DNA of 16,463 bases from Desulfobulbaceae bacterium UBA2276 (GCA_002347085.1 DDWW01000044.1:1-16463); one strand, 5' to 3'; counted from the stretch's first letter, positions 1 to 7,630 are shown. Notes: generated by a model from the letters alone, not told the origin. Made by a program: numbers and translations.

Positions 1-134
1 CCATGAGCCGGGCGGTGGGCTGGTCTGCCCATATCCTGGAGCAGTGGCGCAACAACCGATTGATTCGGCCCAGCGCCAATTATGTCGGACCGACCTTGCA
101 ACAATATGTCTCCATTGAAACCAGGATTCCATAA
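1..134 (+). CDS. Citrate synthase-family protein, C-terminal fragment
   Basis: The window opens inside this gene; complete codons begin at position 3 and the TAA stop is at 132-134. The visible 43 residues contain AVGWSAHILEQ, then NNRLIRPSANYVGP. This matches the conserved C-terminal end of bacterial citrate and 2-methylcitrate synthases, where a VGW-x-AH-x2-EQ helix is followed by NRLIRP and a Tyr-x-Gly turn. The family joins acetyl-CoA (or propionyl-CoA) to oxaloacetate in the cytoplasm. The catalytic His and Asp lie upstream, outside the window, so citrate and methylcitrate synthase cannot be separated here. No start or promoter is visible. The following gene begins 160 nt downstream, beyond a repeat and a small hairpin, so co-transcription is uncertain. 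Confidence 0.8.
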   Translation, partial: MSRAVGWSAHILEQWRNNRLIRPSANYVGPTLQQYVSIETRIP

Positions 135-150
135 GGTGGGAGTTTGTTGT

Positions 151-253
151 TAAGGCCAATTTGCCTTCAAGCCGGCACCTTCGTCGGCTGCACTGCGCGG
201 CTTCTTGCCGTACTGCCGGTACGGCTTTGTTGCTGCTCGCTTGCCTTCTCGGT
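151..253 (-). repeat. Dispersed intergenic repeat, copy A (inverted relative to copy B)
   Basis: Read on the minus strand, this stretch begins ACCGAGAAGGCAAGCGAGCA and, after a variable middle, continues CCGACGAAGG and ends near ATTGGCCTTA. Copy B at 6761-6856 has the same order on the plus strand: 20 of the first 21 bases match, CCGACGAAGG is identical, and the last ~23 bases match at about 16 positions. The middle differs; copy A carries a 7-bp hairpin (207-225) and is 7 nt longer between the shared ends. It lies 41 nt upstream of the efflux lipoprotein start. I see no coding potential in it. The repeat family is unnamed to me. Confidence 0.6.
207..225 (+). terminator. Small perfect hairpin, possible terminator of the upstream citrate synthase-family gene
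   Basis: The 7-bp arms GCCGTAC and GTACGGC flank a TGCCG loop and are followed by TTTGTT. The T-tract is short and interrupted, and the hairpin lies inside repeat copy A, so it may simply be part of the repeat. Confidence 0.3.
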
Positions 254-294
254 GTCTGCCACATCCGGCATATCTCCACAAGGAGGAAAGAACA

Positions 295-1671
295 ATGCGT
301 AATCTCCTGGCAGGTCTCATCCTCTTGCTGATAAGCTCCTGTACGGTGGGGCCGGATTATGTCCGACCTCCCATTGAGTCCCCGGAACAATGGAATATTG
401 AGTATAAGGCGGTCAGTGATCTGGCCAATATTCAGTGGTGGCGGCAGTTTGGTGATCCGGTCCTCGATGAACTGATTGTTAGCGCGGTACGGGGTAATCT
501 CGATCTTCGTTTGGCTGCGGCGCGGGTGGATCAGTATCTGGGGCTGCTGGAGACCAGTCGTTCCCAGTATTTTCCGCAACTCGGGGCCGGGGCCTCGGCT
601 GGCAGCGACCGCAGTAATGGTCAGACCATGGATCGGTATCAGGCCGCGCTCAACGTTAATTGGGAGCTTGATCTCTGGGGCCGCGTGCGGCGGAGTTCCG
701 AGGCGGCTCAGGCCCAGATTACCGGCAGTGAGGCCGGTCGGCGGGCGGTGGTCATGACGGTGGTCAGCAGTGTGGCCAGCAATTATATTATCCTGCGGGG
801 TCTGGAGCAGCAGCTTGAAATTGCCCATGAGACCGAAAAATCCTACGGAGAGAGTCTTAAACTCTTTCAGGTGCGCTTTAAGCATGGTGTGATCTCCCAG
901 CTTGAACTCTCTCAGGTTGAATCCCAGTATGAGGCGGCGCGTCAGGCCGTGCCGAATTATGAGTCGCTGATTCGTCAGCAGGAAAATCTGCTCTCCTTGC
1001 TCTTGGGTCGTGCGCCCGGACCGATTCCGCGTGGCAAGAGCCTGGGGGAGTTGACAAACCCTGGCATTCCTGAGGGCTTGCCCTCCCAGTTGCTGACGAG
1101 GCGGCCTGATATCATCCAGGCCGAACAGGCTTTGGTGGCCGCGAATGCCGGGATTGGGGTGGCGGAGGCGGCATATTTCCCTCAAATTTCCCTCACGGGA
1201 CTTTTGGGCAGCGCCAGCAACGACCTTGGTAACTTATTGGGAGCAGGCACCGAGATCTGGTCGGTGGCAGGCGGTGCGACGGCCCCCCTCCTGAATTTCG
1301 GGGCCATATCCGGTCAGGTTAAACAGGCGGAGGCCTTGCAACAGCAGGCGATGTTTGCCTATCAGCAGACGGTGTTGGCCGGTTTTAAAGAGGTTGATGA
1401 TGTACTGATTCAAATTACGAAAGGGAACGAGGAGCTTGCGGCAGGGCAGCGCCAGGTCAATGCCTTGGCGGAATATGCCCGTTTGGCCCGTTTACAGTTT
1501 GAGGCCGGAACCGCCAGCTACCTGCCGGTGCTGGATGCGGATCGTTCGCTTTTTGTAAATAAACTGGCCCAGACCCAGCTTCAGTTTACGGTGTTGGTGG
1601 CCACTGTCAAGGCCTACAAGGCCATGGGTGGGGGCTGGATCACAGAGGCCGAGAAGTTGGGGGACAGGTAA
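295..1671 (+). CDS. RND-type efflux outer-membrane lipoprotein (NodT/OprM family)
   Basis: This TolC-like outer-membrane channel factor of tripartite efflux pumps has 458 aa. The start at 295 is set by the strong AAGGAGGAAAG ribosome site just upstream; the frame is open back to 205, but that extension is polar and has no such site. From 295 the protein begins with a lipoprotein signal, MRNLLAGLILLLISSC, so the mature protein starts at lipid-modified Cys16. TVGPDYVRPP follows, typical of the family. Two outer-membrane efflux repeats follow, roughly residues 50-240 and 265-445, with family signatures WELDLWGRVRR (123-133) and LLTRRPDIIQAEQAL (266-280). Length is normal. The usual neighbours, a membrane-fusion protein and an inner-membrane RND pump, are absent: citrate synthase lies upstream and polyamine genes downstream. 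It therefore acts with pump parts encoded elsewhere, or has been separated from its operon. Family call secure, substrate unknown. Confidence 0.93.
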   Translation: MRNLLAGLILLLISSCTVGPDYVRPPIESPEQWNIEYKAVSDLANIQWWRQFGDPVLDELIVSAVRGNLDLRLAAARVDQYLGLLETSRSQYFPQLGAGASAGSDRSNGQTMDRYQAALNVNWELDLWGRVRRSSEAAQAQITGSEAGRRAVVMTVVSSVASNYIILRGLEQQLEIAHETEKSYGESLKLFQVRFKHGVISQLELSQVESQYEAARQAVPNYESLIRQQENLLSLLLGRAPGPIPRGKSLGELTNPGIPEGLPSQLLTRRPDIIQAEQALVAANAGIGVAEAAYFPQISLTGLLGSASNDLGNLLGAGTEIWSVAGGATAPLLNFGAISGQVKQAEALQQQAMFAYQQTVLAGFKEVDDVLIQITKGNEELAAGQRQVNALAEYARLARLQFEAGTASYLPVLDADRSLFVNKLAQTQLQFTVLVATVKAYKAMGGGWITEAEKLGDR

Positions 1672-1766
1672 ACAGGGGACGGAAGATGAGACTTGTAAGA
1701 CTCACCGTGATAAGTCCCATCAGTCCTCTTTTCGAGGAGATACATCCAGTCCAGATGAACGGGATA

Positions 1767-1824
1767 AGTGCCTTTATCAGATTATTTTCTTGCAAAAAGA
1801 CAAGAAAATAATCTGTAAGGCACT
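1767..1824. other. Long A/T-rich stem-loop between the efflux gene and speB
   Basis: CAGATTATTTTCTTG pairs perfectly with CAAGAAAATAATCTG across an 8-nt loop. The stem continues outward, after a small asymmetric bulge, through AGTGCCTT / AAGGCACT, giving about 23 bp. No T-tract follows, so it is not a textbook terminator, though it could end efflux-gene transcripts or protect an mRNA end. It ends 27 nt before the speB start, just ahead of the speB ribosome site. The rest of the 180-nt gap (1672-1851) shows nothing I can name. Confidence 0.5.
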
Positions 1825-1851
1825 AAAAATACAACCAGCACGAGGTGGAGA

Positions 1852-2754
1852 ATGACTGAAGCCCTATTGCAAGCGCCCAAACGTCTGTATCGTACGGCCC
1901 TGGCCGCACTCTCTCCGCAACCACACAGCCTGAACATGATCGGCTTTGGTTTTGACGGCACCGCCTGTTTCCGCAAGGGCACTGCCATTGCCCCGGATGC
2001 CATTCGGCTGGTGGCCTCGGATATCGAGAGTTATTCGCCCTATCTGGATCTTGATCTGGAGGAGACAGCGCCCTTTTATGATCTGGGGAACCTGATTGTC
2101 CAGCAGAGTGGCGATCCGCACCAGGATTATCTGGCGGCGCACGCCAGGTTCACCGACCTTACCGCCGGGCTTGATTTTGCCGGCAGCGGGATTAAATTCC
2201 TGACCTTGGGCGGCGAACACTCCATCTCTTACTCCTTCATCGCCAAATACCTTCAGGCCTTTCCCGATCTGGTGCTGCTCCATCTCGATGCCCATGCCGA
2301 TCTGCGCGATGGCTATCAGGGCTATCACTATTCCCACGCCTCGGTCATCAGAAGGTGTCTGGATCATTTCGGCCCTGATCATCAACTGCTCCAGTTTGGA
2401 ATCCGCTCAGGCACCAAGGATGAATACGCCTGGATGCGCGCGCATCAGACCCTGGCCCCCAGTCTCGACGCCTTTGTCGCCTTTATCGAAGGACTTCCCC
2501 GCGAGCGTCCCATCTATCTTACCCTTGATCTCGATTATTTTGATCCCGCCTTCCTCCCTGGAACCGGGACCCCGGAGCCGGGCGGCCAGGATTTCTTTTC
2601 CTTTATTCGGATTCTCCAGGCCCTGCGCCATAAAAACATGGTGGCTGCCGATGTGGTGGAGCTCTCCCCGCCCTGCGATCTCAGCGGCAACAGTGATGTC
2701 TTTGCCACCAAGGTGGTCAGGGAATTGATTCTGGCCTTTCATCGGGAGGGGTGA
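1852..2754 (+). CDS. speB: Agmatinase (agmatine ureohydrolase)
   Basis: This 300-aa arginase/agmatinase-fold enzyme is predicted to hydrolyse agmatine to putrescine and urea in the cytoplasm, using two manganese ions. All metal-binding motifs are visible: GGEHS with His123, HLDAHAD with Asp146, His148 and Asp150, and LDLDYFDP with Asp226 and Asp228. GTGTPEPGG follows, typical of agmatinases. The GAGGTGGAG ribosome site ends just before the ATG. The neighbour, arginine decarboxylase, starts one base after this stop, so the two enzymes catalyse successive steps of the same pathway, which favours agmatinase over arginase, guanidinobutyrase or formiminoglutamase. The product next to PEPGG is metal-site typical and no key residue is missing. 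A long stem-loop sits just upstream of the ribosome site. Confidence 0.93.
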   Translation: MTEALLQAPKRLYRTALAALSPQPHSLNMIGFGFDGTACFRKGTAIAPDAIRLVASDIESYSPYLDLDLEETAPFYDLGNLIVQQSGDPHQDYLAAHARFTDLTAGLDFAGSGIKFLTLGGEHSISYSFIAKYLQAFPDLVLLHLDAHADLRDGYQGYHYSHASVIRRCLDHFGPDHQLLQFGIRSGTKDEYAWMRAHQTLAPSLDAFVAFIEGLPRERPIYLTLDLDYFDPAFLPGTGTPEPGGQDFFSFIRILQALRHKNMVAADVVELSPPCDLSGNSDVFATKVVRELILAFHREG

Positions 2755-2755
2755 G

Positions 2756-4696
2756 ATGGGGAATATTCCAGTTTGTGACGCCGACAGGATCGCCGCTGAA
2801 AACAGCGAACGCTATCATGTTCGGGATTGGGGAAATGGCTATTTTTCGGTCAACAGCAAAGGCCATCTCTGCGTCCTGCCTGAAAAAAGGGAAGATGGCC
2901 CCACCATTGACTTTCTTGAGGTCATTGCCGAGATCAAGAACCTCAAGGTCTCTTTTCCCACGGTTATCCGCTTCCATGATATCCTCCGTTCCCAGGTTCG
3001 CTTGCTCAACACCACCTTTCGCTCGGTGATCGACGAGTGTGAATATCAGGGGCAATTCTTAGGGGTCTATCCAGTCAAGGTCAATCAGATGCGGGAAGTG
3101 GTCGAAGAGATCATTGACGCGGGCCAGCCCTTTGCTTATGGCCTGGAGGCCGGTTCCAAGCCGGAGCTGCTGGCGGTTCTGGCCTATAACGATAATCGTC
3201 AGGCCTTGACTATCCTCAACGGCTATAAGGATGAGGATTATATCCGCCTGGCCCTTTTGGGTCGCAGGTTAGAGCGCAAGATCATTATTGTGGTCGAGCG
3301 TTTCTCGGAGATCTCCCTGATTATCCGGCTGGCCAAGGAGTTGGGAGTGGAGCCGATGCTTGGCTTTCGGGCCAAACTGTCAGCCCATGGCACTGGCCGC
3401 TGGGCCGGGGCCAGTGGCGAGCGGGCCAAGTTTGGTCTGACCTGCAGCGAGATCTTGAGCGGGGTGGCATTACTCCGGGAGCAGGGAATGGCCCATTGCC
3501 TGAAACTCCTGCACTTCCATGTGGGCAGTCAGATCCCGGACATCCGTTTTATCAAGGAGGCCATCACTGAAGCGGGGCGTATTTTTGTCGATCTGGTGGC
3601 CCTGGGGCTGCCACTTGAGTATTTCGACGTCGGTGGGGGGCTTGGTATTGATTATGACGGTTCCCGTTCAGCCAGTGAGTCGTCCAGAAACTATAATCTC
3701 GAGGAATATGCCTTTGATATTGTTGATAGCCTGCAATATGTCTGCGATCAGGCTGGGATCGCCCATCCCCATATCGTGAGTGAAAGCGGCCGCTTTGTCA
3801 CTGCTCATCACTCCTGTGTAATCACGAATGTGATTGACAATATCAATCAGACCTTCAATAAGACCTCCACAGGTCTCTGTACCGAGCGGGAAGCTGGAGA
3901 GCATAATCTGGTCGTGACCATGCGCGCATCGTCCCACGATCTGGATGAGCATAATTACCAGGAGATATTCAACGACATTCAGCAATGCAAGGATGATGCC
4001 CTCAGCGCCTTTCGTTTCGGGGTGATCTCCTTGAGCGAGCGGGCCCGGATCGAGACCCTGTACTGGGAGACCCTGGCCCGTATCCAGAAAATTGTCGCAG
4101 GCCAGGCCTTTATCCCTGAACAACTGCAACGTCTGGGGGAGCTTCAGGCCAGCCAGTATCTCTGTAATTTCTCGATCTTTCAGTCGGCAGCCGACAGCTG
4201 GGCCATAGGCCAGCTCCTGCCGATCATGCCGGTGATGCGCCTGGATGAGCAGCCGGAGGTGAGCTGCTCTCTAGTGGATATCACCTGCGATTCCGACGGC
4301 AAGATCAACCGCTTTATCGCCAAGTCCGGTTGCGATAAAACCCTGGCCCTGCACGCCCTCAATCCCGGTGAAGACTATTATATCGGGATTTTCCTTACCG
4401 GGGCCTATCAGGACGTGATGGGTGATATGCATAATCTCTTTGGCCGCCTCAACGAGGTGCATATCTATTGTGATGACGATGATCCCACTGATTTTTATAT
4501 CGAAGAGACGATCAAAGGGACCTCCGCTCAGCAGGTCTTGACCACCATGCAATACAATCCCGAGAGCATGGCCCGCACCATCAAAAAAGAGATTGATCAG
4601 CAGGTGCATCAGGGCAAGATCCTGCCCCGGGAAGGGGTGAGACTGGTGGATTTCTACGAGAATTGTCTGGCTGACTATACCTATTTGAAGTTTTAG
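2756..4696 (+). CDS. speA: Biosynthetic arginine decarboxylase
   Basis: This PLP-dependent fold-III decarboxylase has 646 aa, close to the 658 aa of E. coli SpeA. It converts arginine to agmatine, the substrate of the enzyme encoded immediately upstream. The PLP lysine is Lys108 in GVYPVKVNQ. Further family motifs are LHFHVGSQI, the phosphate-binding stretch DVGGGLGIDYDG, a SESGR motif, and the catalytic cysteine Cys511 in DITCDSDG. The C-terminus, RLVDFYENC to YTYLKF, is SpeA-like. The ATG lies one base after the speB stop, and the ribosome site GGGAGGGG overlaps the end of speB, so translational coupling is likely. A decayed copy of the last 69 coding bases occurs at 10686-10754. The 197-nt gap after the stop holds no clear terminator; I see only weak hairpins and no convincing promoter there. 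Confidence 0.96.
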   Translation: MGNIPVCDADRIAAENSERYHVRDWGNGYFSVNSKGHLCVLPEKREDGPTIDFLEVIAEIKNLKVSFPTVIRFHDILRSQVRLLNTTFRSVIDECEYQGQFLGVYPVKVNQMREVVEEIIDAGQPFAYGLEAGSKPELLAVLAYNDNRQALTILNGYKDEDYIRLALLGRRLERKIIIVVERFSEISLIIRLAKELGVEPMLGFRAKLSAHGTGRWAGASGERAKFGLTCSEILSGVALLREQGMAHCLKLLHFHVGSQIPDIRFIKEAITEAGRIFVDLVALGLPLEYFDVGGGLGIDYDGSRSASESSRNYNLEEYAFDIVDSLQYVCDQAGIAHPHIVSESGRFVTAHHSCVITNVIDNINQTFNKTSTGLCTEREAGEHNLVVTMRASSHDLDEHNYQEIFNDIQQCKDDALSAFRFGVISLSERARIETLYWETLARIQKIVAGQAFIPEQLQRLGELQASQYLCNFSIFQSAADSWAIGQLLPIMPVMRLDEQPEVSCSLVDITCDSDGKINRFIAKSGCDKTLALHALNPGEDYYIGIFLTGAYQDVMGDMHNLFGRLNEVHIYCDDDDPTDFYIEETIKGTSAQQVLTTMQYNPESMARTIKKEIDQQVHQGKILPREGVRLVDFYENCLADYTYLKF

Positions 4697-4893
4697 GTGC
4701 AGTGAGGAAACAGCCTGTCTTTTTTTGGCTATTGCATTATGAAACCTTACGCTGCTTATGGGATCACATTTATTTAAGTTGTGTTGTAACGAAGGCTTAG
4801 GGTAAAGTGATATTGGTTGTTAGATTCCTCTCTTCTTCTGGCTAGTAAACGGGCTTCAGAGGGGCAAGAAGGTATATTCTTTAAGGAGAAAAA

Positions 4894-6609
4894 ATGTTCA
4901 ACAGTCTCAGTATCAAATGGAAAATGCTTCTGCTGATCCTGCTCGGGCCTTTGGTGATCGCCTCCATCCTCGCCTGGCAACGGGTGAGTGATATCCGCCA
5001 GGGGGCGGAGGCCGCCATAATCTCCAAGAGTGCCGGGATCGTCCTCATGGCCGAGGCGACCCGTGACCGGATGGCTAAAAAATTGCAGATGGGGGTCATC
5101 AAACCCTTTGCCGAGCTTGATTCCTCTAATATTGTCGAGGCGGTTCCCATTGTCACCGCCCTGCAGGTTGCTGCGGATAAGGCCCAGGAGGCCGGATATG
5201 TCTTTCGTTCTCCCAAGGTGGATCCACGCAATCCGGCCAATGTCCCTACCGAGCTTGAACGTCAAGTCTTGGCCGAGATGGAAAGCAAGAATCTCAAAGA
5301 GAAGATCATCGTCGAAGATGAGCAGATTCGTTATTTCAAACCCATTTATCTGACAGCGGAATGTCTTTTCTGTCATGGCGATCCCAAGGGTGAAAAAGAT
5401 GTAACAGGCGGGATCAAGGAAGGATGGAAGGTTGGTGAGATGCACGGAGCCTTTGAGATTATCAGTTCACTTGTCGAGACCAACAAGGCGGTCTCCCGGG
5501 CTCGGTGGAGTGTGCTGGCCTGGGTGGTTGGTATCCTGAGTTTGATTTTTCTGTTCTCCTGGTATGTCCTCCAGAAAAGCGTGGTGAGCCCTCTTGCTGA
5601 GGCCAATGTCTTTATGGAGAAGGTTGCCGGAGGTGATCTGACCGGAACCATTGCGGCTCGGTCGCACGATGAGATTGGGCAGATGGTTGACAATCTGAAT
5701 CAGATGAGCGGACAGCTTAATGTTATTATTAGAGATATCGCCCAGTCTGGTTCTACCCTTCTTGATTCCTCGTCGCAGCTTGGCTCTGTTGCCGATGAGT
5801 TTTCAGTCAAGACCGAAGATACTGCCGGACGGACACATTCGGTCGCCACCGCCGCCGAGGAGATGAGTGCCAATATGGCAACGGTTGCCGCGGCTACAGA
5901 AGAGGCGGCAACCAATATTTCTTTGGTTTCAGCGGCTACCGAGGAGATGACCTCGAACATCAGGGGGATTGTCAAATCTACGGAAAAGGCCCAGGTGATT
6001 ACCAGTAATGCGGTGGCTGAGGCTAAATCAGCCTCGGAGAAGGTCGACGAGCTGGGGGCCGCAGCCGATGAGATTGGCAAGGTGACCGAGGCCATCACCG
6101 AGATCTCCGAGCAGACGAATCTGCTGGCTCTGAACGCCACTATTGAGGCGGCCCGCGCCGGAGAGGCCGGTAAGGGGTTTGCGGTGGTGGCCAACGAGAT
6201 TAAGGAGCTCGCCAAGCAGACTGCGGCGGCAACTGGTGAGATTACCACCAGGGTGCATACTATTCAGGGCTCTACGGCGACCACCGTTAAACAGATCCAG
6301 CAGATTACCCATGTTATCGGGGAGGTCAATGCCATTGTTATGTCCATTGTCACTGCCGTTGAGGAACAATCGGCAACCACCACTGAGATTGCCGAGAGTA
6401 TCAGTCAGGCCTCTATCGGCATCCAGGAGGTAACGGAGAATGTCGCCCAGGTCTCGATTATTGCTGGTGACGTGGCCCAAGATATTGCCCAGGTCAATCA
6501 GGCCTCTGCGTCCATCTCGCAGGGGAGTGGGGAGGTGAAGGCAAAGGCCGGCGAATTGAGTCACCTGGCCAAACAGTTGCAGGAACTGGTGGGCCGCTTT
6601 CGGGTGTAA
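4894..6609 (+). CDS. Methyl-accepting chemotaxis protein with DUF3365 (Tll0287-like) putative heme-binding sensor
   Basis: This 571-aa transmembrane chemoreceptor starts at ATG 4894 behind a good AAGGAG site. Domain order: cytoplasmic N-terminus, TM1 (about 10-27), periplasmic DUF3365-type domain (about 30-200), TM2 (about 206-226), HAMP (about 227-280) and methyl-accepting signalling domain (about 300-565). The sensor contains CLFCHGDP at 157-164, a CxxCH motif (Cys157, Cys160, His161) able to bind c-type heme; Tll0287-like domains are known heme-binding PAS-like folds. The hairpin tip is fully conserved: EISEQTNLLALNATIEAARA, then GEAGKGFAVVANEIKELAKQ. The protein ends LVGRFRV, with no C-terminal CheR-docking pentapeptide. 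Stimulus is inferred to be redox state, O2 or a small gas. It lies downstream of speA, with which it shares no obvious function, and upstream of a hemerythrin. Heme attachment is unproven. Confidence 0.93.
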   Translation: MFNSLSIKWKMLLLILLGPLVIASILAWQRVSDIRQGAEAAIISKSAGIVLMAEATRDRMAKKLQMGVIKPFAELDSSNIVEAVPIVTALQVAADKAQEAGYVFRSPKVDPRNPANVPTELERQVLAEMESKNLKEKIIVEDEQIRYFKPIYLTAECLFCHGDPKGEKDVTGGIKEGWKVGEMHGAFEIISSLVETNKAVSRARWSVLAWVVGILSLIFLFSWYVLQKSVVSPLAEANVFMEKVAGGDLTGTIAARSHDEIGQMVDNLNQMSGQLNVIIRDIAQSGSTLLDSSSQLGSVADEFSVKTEDTAGRTHSVATAAEEMSANMATVAAATEEAATNISLVSAATEEMTSNIRGIVKSTEKAQVITSNAVAEAKSASEKVDELGAAADEIGKVTEAITEISEQTNLLALNATIEAARAGEAGKGFAVVANEIKELAKQTAAATGEITTRVHTIQGSTATTVKQIQQITHVIGEVNAIVMSIVTAVEEQSATTTEIAESISQASIGIQEVTENVAQVSIIAGDVAQDIAQVNQASASISQGSGEVKAKAGELSHLAKQLQELVGRFRV

Positions 6610-6687
6610 GCCGTCGTTCAAAAATAATTCATACAATTCAATGTCATTAACGGCCCCTAAGCGGTGAGCGGAAGGGCGGGCGTTGGG

Positions 6688-6728
6688 CATGATCAATCCC
6701 GCAAGAGAGAACTGTGGGATTGATCATG
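6688..6728. promoter_or_regulatory. Perfect 13-bp inverted repeat, possible operator
   Basis: CATGATCAATCCC and GGGATTGATCATG flank a 15-nt spacer. No T-tract follows, arguing against a simple terminator. A TATACT hexamer (6736-6741), a candidate -10 box, begins 7 nt past the repeat, but I found no good -35 at the right distance. The dyad could be an operator for hemerythrin transcription or an inert palindrome. In the gap between genes (6610-6929) I otherwise see only repeat copy B. Confidence 0.35.
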
Positions 6729-6760
6729 TGTGCGTTATACTCATTTGCACTCAAGCCAAG

Positions 6761-6856
6761 ACCGAGAAGACAAGCGAGCAGTGACGAGAAGGAGTATGGT
6801 GAGGAACTGTGCAGCGTGACCGACGAAGGGAGTGGTTTGGATGCGCATTGGAATTA
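6761..6856 (+). repeat. Dispersed intergenic repeat, copy B
   Basis: Plus-strand copy of the element at 151-253. It starts ACCGAGAAGACAAGCGAGCA, includes CCGACGAAGG (6820-6829) and fades out near ATTGGAATTA (6847-6856). The shared ends are conserved while the middle is diverged and 7 nt shorter than in copy A, and the palindrome of copy A is lost. It lies 73 nt upstream of the hemerythrin start. Short open frames across it are not supported by a ribosome site or recognisable protein. Confidence 0.6.
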
Positions 6857-6929
6857 CATTTTTTAGCGGACAAGTTGGTAAAGAGATAAAAAAGATCTTA
6901 ATTATTCTTTCAAGGTGGTTGCAAATAAA

Positions 6930-7337
6930 ATGGCTCAAATTATATGGAACGAATCTTACAGTGTCAACAATGCGGATATTGATGCCCAGCATAAGGAATG
7001 GATTGCTATCTATAACCGGTTGGATAATATTTTGCTGACTGGGAGTGGCGATGCAGTGTCTCGGGCGGCAACCGATGCCCTTCAGGCTATGCAGGAGTAT
7101 GCCAGCTATCATTTCAGGCAGGAAGAGCAGTATCTGCGCGAAATCAATTATCCCGACCTAGTAACGCACAAGAGACTGCATACAGACTTTGATGATCAGA
7201 TTTATGGCTATAATAGAAAGATTCGGAGCGGGGAGTTTGTTTTGAATACCGAGGTCATAAGCATAATCAAGACCTGGCTGTTGCATCATATCTTGCACGA
7301 AGACCAGAAGTATTGTGCCTTTGTCGCTCAAGGTTGA
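6930..7337 (+). CDS. Bacteriohemerythrin
   Basis: This single-domain, cytoplasmic, non-heme diiron O2-binding protein has 135 aa. All seven ligands of the family are visible: His21 (IDAQHKEW), His61 and Glu65 (HFRQEE), His80 and His84 (HKRLH), and His120 and Asp125 in the HHILHED segment. ATG 6930 is chosen because MAQIIWNESYSV matches the usual short N-terminus ahead of the first ligand helix; AAGGTGG lies about 11 nt upstream. The frame could start at GTG 6915, but the five extra residues have no family support. Related domains store or sense O2 and are fused to chemoreceptors in some sulfate reducers (DcrH). Here the gene stands between a chemoreceptor and a c-di-GMP protein, consistent with O2 delivery, detoxification or sensing. 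No clear terminator follows. Confidence 0.93.
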   Translation: MAQIIWNESYSVNNADIDAQHKEWIAIYNRLDNILLTGSGDAVSRAATDALQAMQEYASYHFRQEEQYLREINYPDLVTHKRLHTDFDDQIYGYNRKIRSGEFVLNTEVISIIKTWLLHHILHEDQKYCAFVAQG

Positions 7338-7408
7338 TTTTCCCTTTTTTTATTCACGTTGAAATCTCACTATGCCCCTTGAGCGTAGTTGGATTTTAAC
7401 GGCTCTGC

Positions 7409-7438
7409 TTGTTTGACTGGTAACGCCTTGAGTATACT
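7409..7438 (+). promoter_or_regulatory. Candidate sigma-70 promoter for the GGDEF/EAL gene
   Basis: TTGTTT (7409-7414) and TATACT (7433-7438) are separated by 18 nt. The -10 matches five of six consensus bases; the -35 matches about three. Transcription would begin near 7445 and give a leader of roughly 190 nt before the ATG at 7633. Pattern match by eye only. Confidence 0.35.
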
Positions 7439-7529
7439 TGAGAAAACGTCATCGTGGAGAGACCAGGGGCCGCTTTTTGATCAAAAGAACAAAAAACCTC
7501 ATTTTTCAGGGCACCCAATAGAAGAATTA

Positions 7530-7587
7530 TGGCTTGTTTCGACAGGATAAAGGGCTCGTAAGCAAATAGCCAGCAAGCCAATATCCT
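7530..7587 (+). ncRNA. Candidate structured 5' leader (possible pseudoknot) of the GGDEF/EAL gene
   Basis: TGGCTTGTT (7530-7538) can pair with AGCAAGCCA (7572-7580) with one G-U pair. Inside the loop GGCT (7553-7556) can pair with AGCC (7568-7571). AGGATA (7544-7549), also inside the loop, is perfectly complementary to TATCCT (7582-7587) just outside the stem, which would make a pseudoknot. It does not match any riboswitch consensus I know, including c-di-GMP-I. The three pairings could be chance. Confidence 0.3.
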
Positions 7588-7607
7588 CTGCTTAACCCAA
7601 GATCACC

Positions 7608-7630
7608 TCCGCAGGATGCGGATTTTTATT
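7608..7630 (+). terminator. Terminator-like hairpin directly before the GGDEF/EAL start
   Basis: TCCGCA pairs with TGCGGA around a GGA loop, followed by TTTTTATT. The stem is only 6 bp but GC-rich and the T-run is good. It ends just ahead of ATG 7633 and places the only purine-rich stretch (AGGA) in its loop region, so it could act as an attenuator or block ribosome access. It could also be a weak terminator for the hemerythrin transcript. Confidence 0.4.

Noticed and set aside
205..294. N-terminal extension of the efflux lipoprotein from 205
   Set aside because: It lies within repeat copy A, lacks a ribosome site and would bury the lipoprotein signal; ATG 295 has a strong AAGGAGG site.
1628..1855. 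75-residue open frame across the efflux-speB gap
   Set aside because: It overlaps the end of the efflux gene, runs through the stem-loop and has no recognisable protein features.
5700..6248. Long minus-strand open frame inside the first chemoreceptor gene
   Set aside because: It is opposite a clear methyl-accepting domain, and its Ala/Ser/Val-rich translation is the usual antisense of such domains.
6832..7038. 68-residue frame starting in repeat copy B and overlapping hemerythrin
   Set aside because: It overlaps hemerythrin out of frame and derives from the repeat; no ribosome site or family match.
7396..7581. 61-residue minus-strand frame in the GGDEF/EAL leader
   Set aside because: It starts at TTG with poor spacing to a purine stretch and shows no protein features; leader structure is a better reading.
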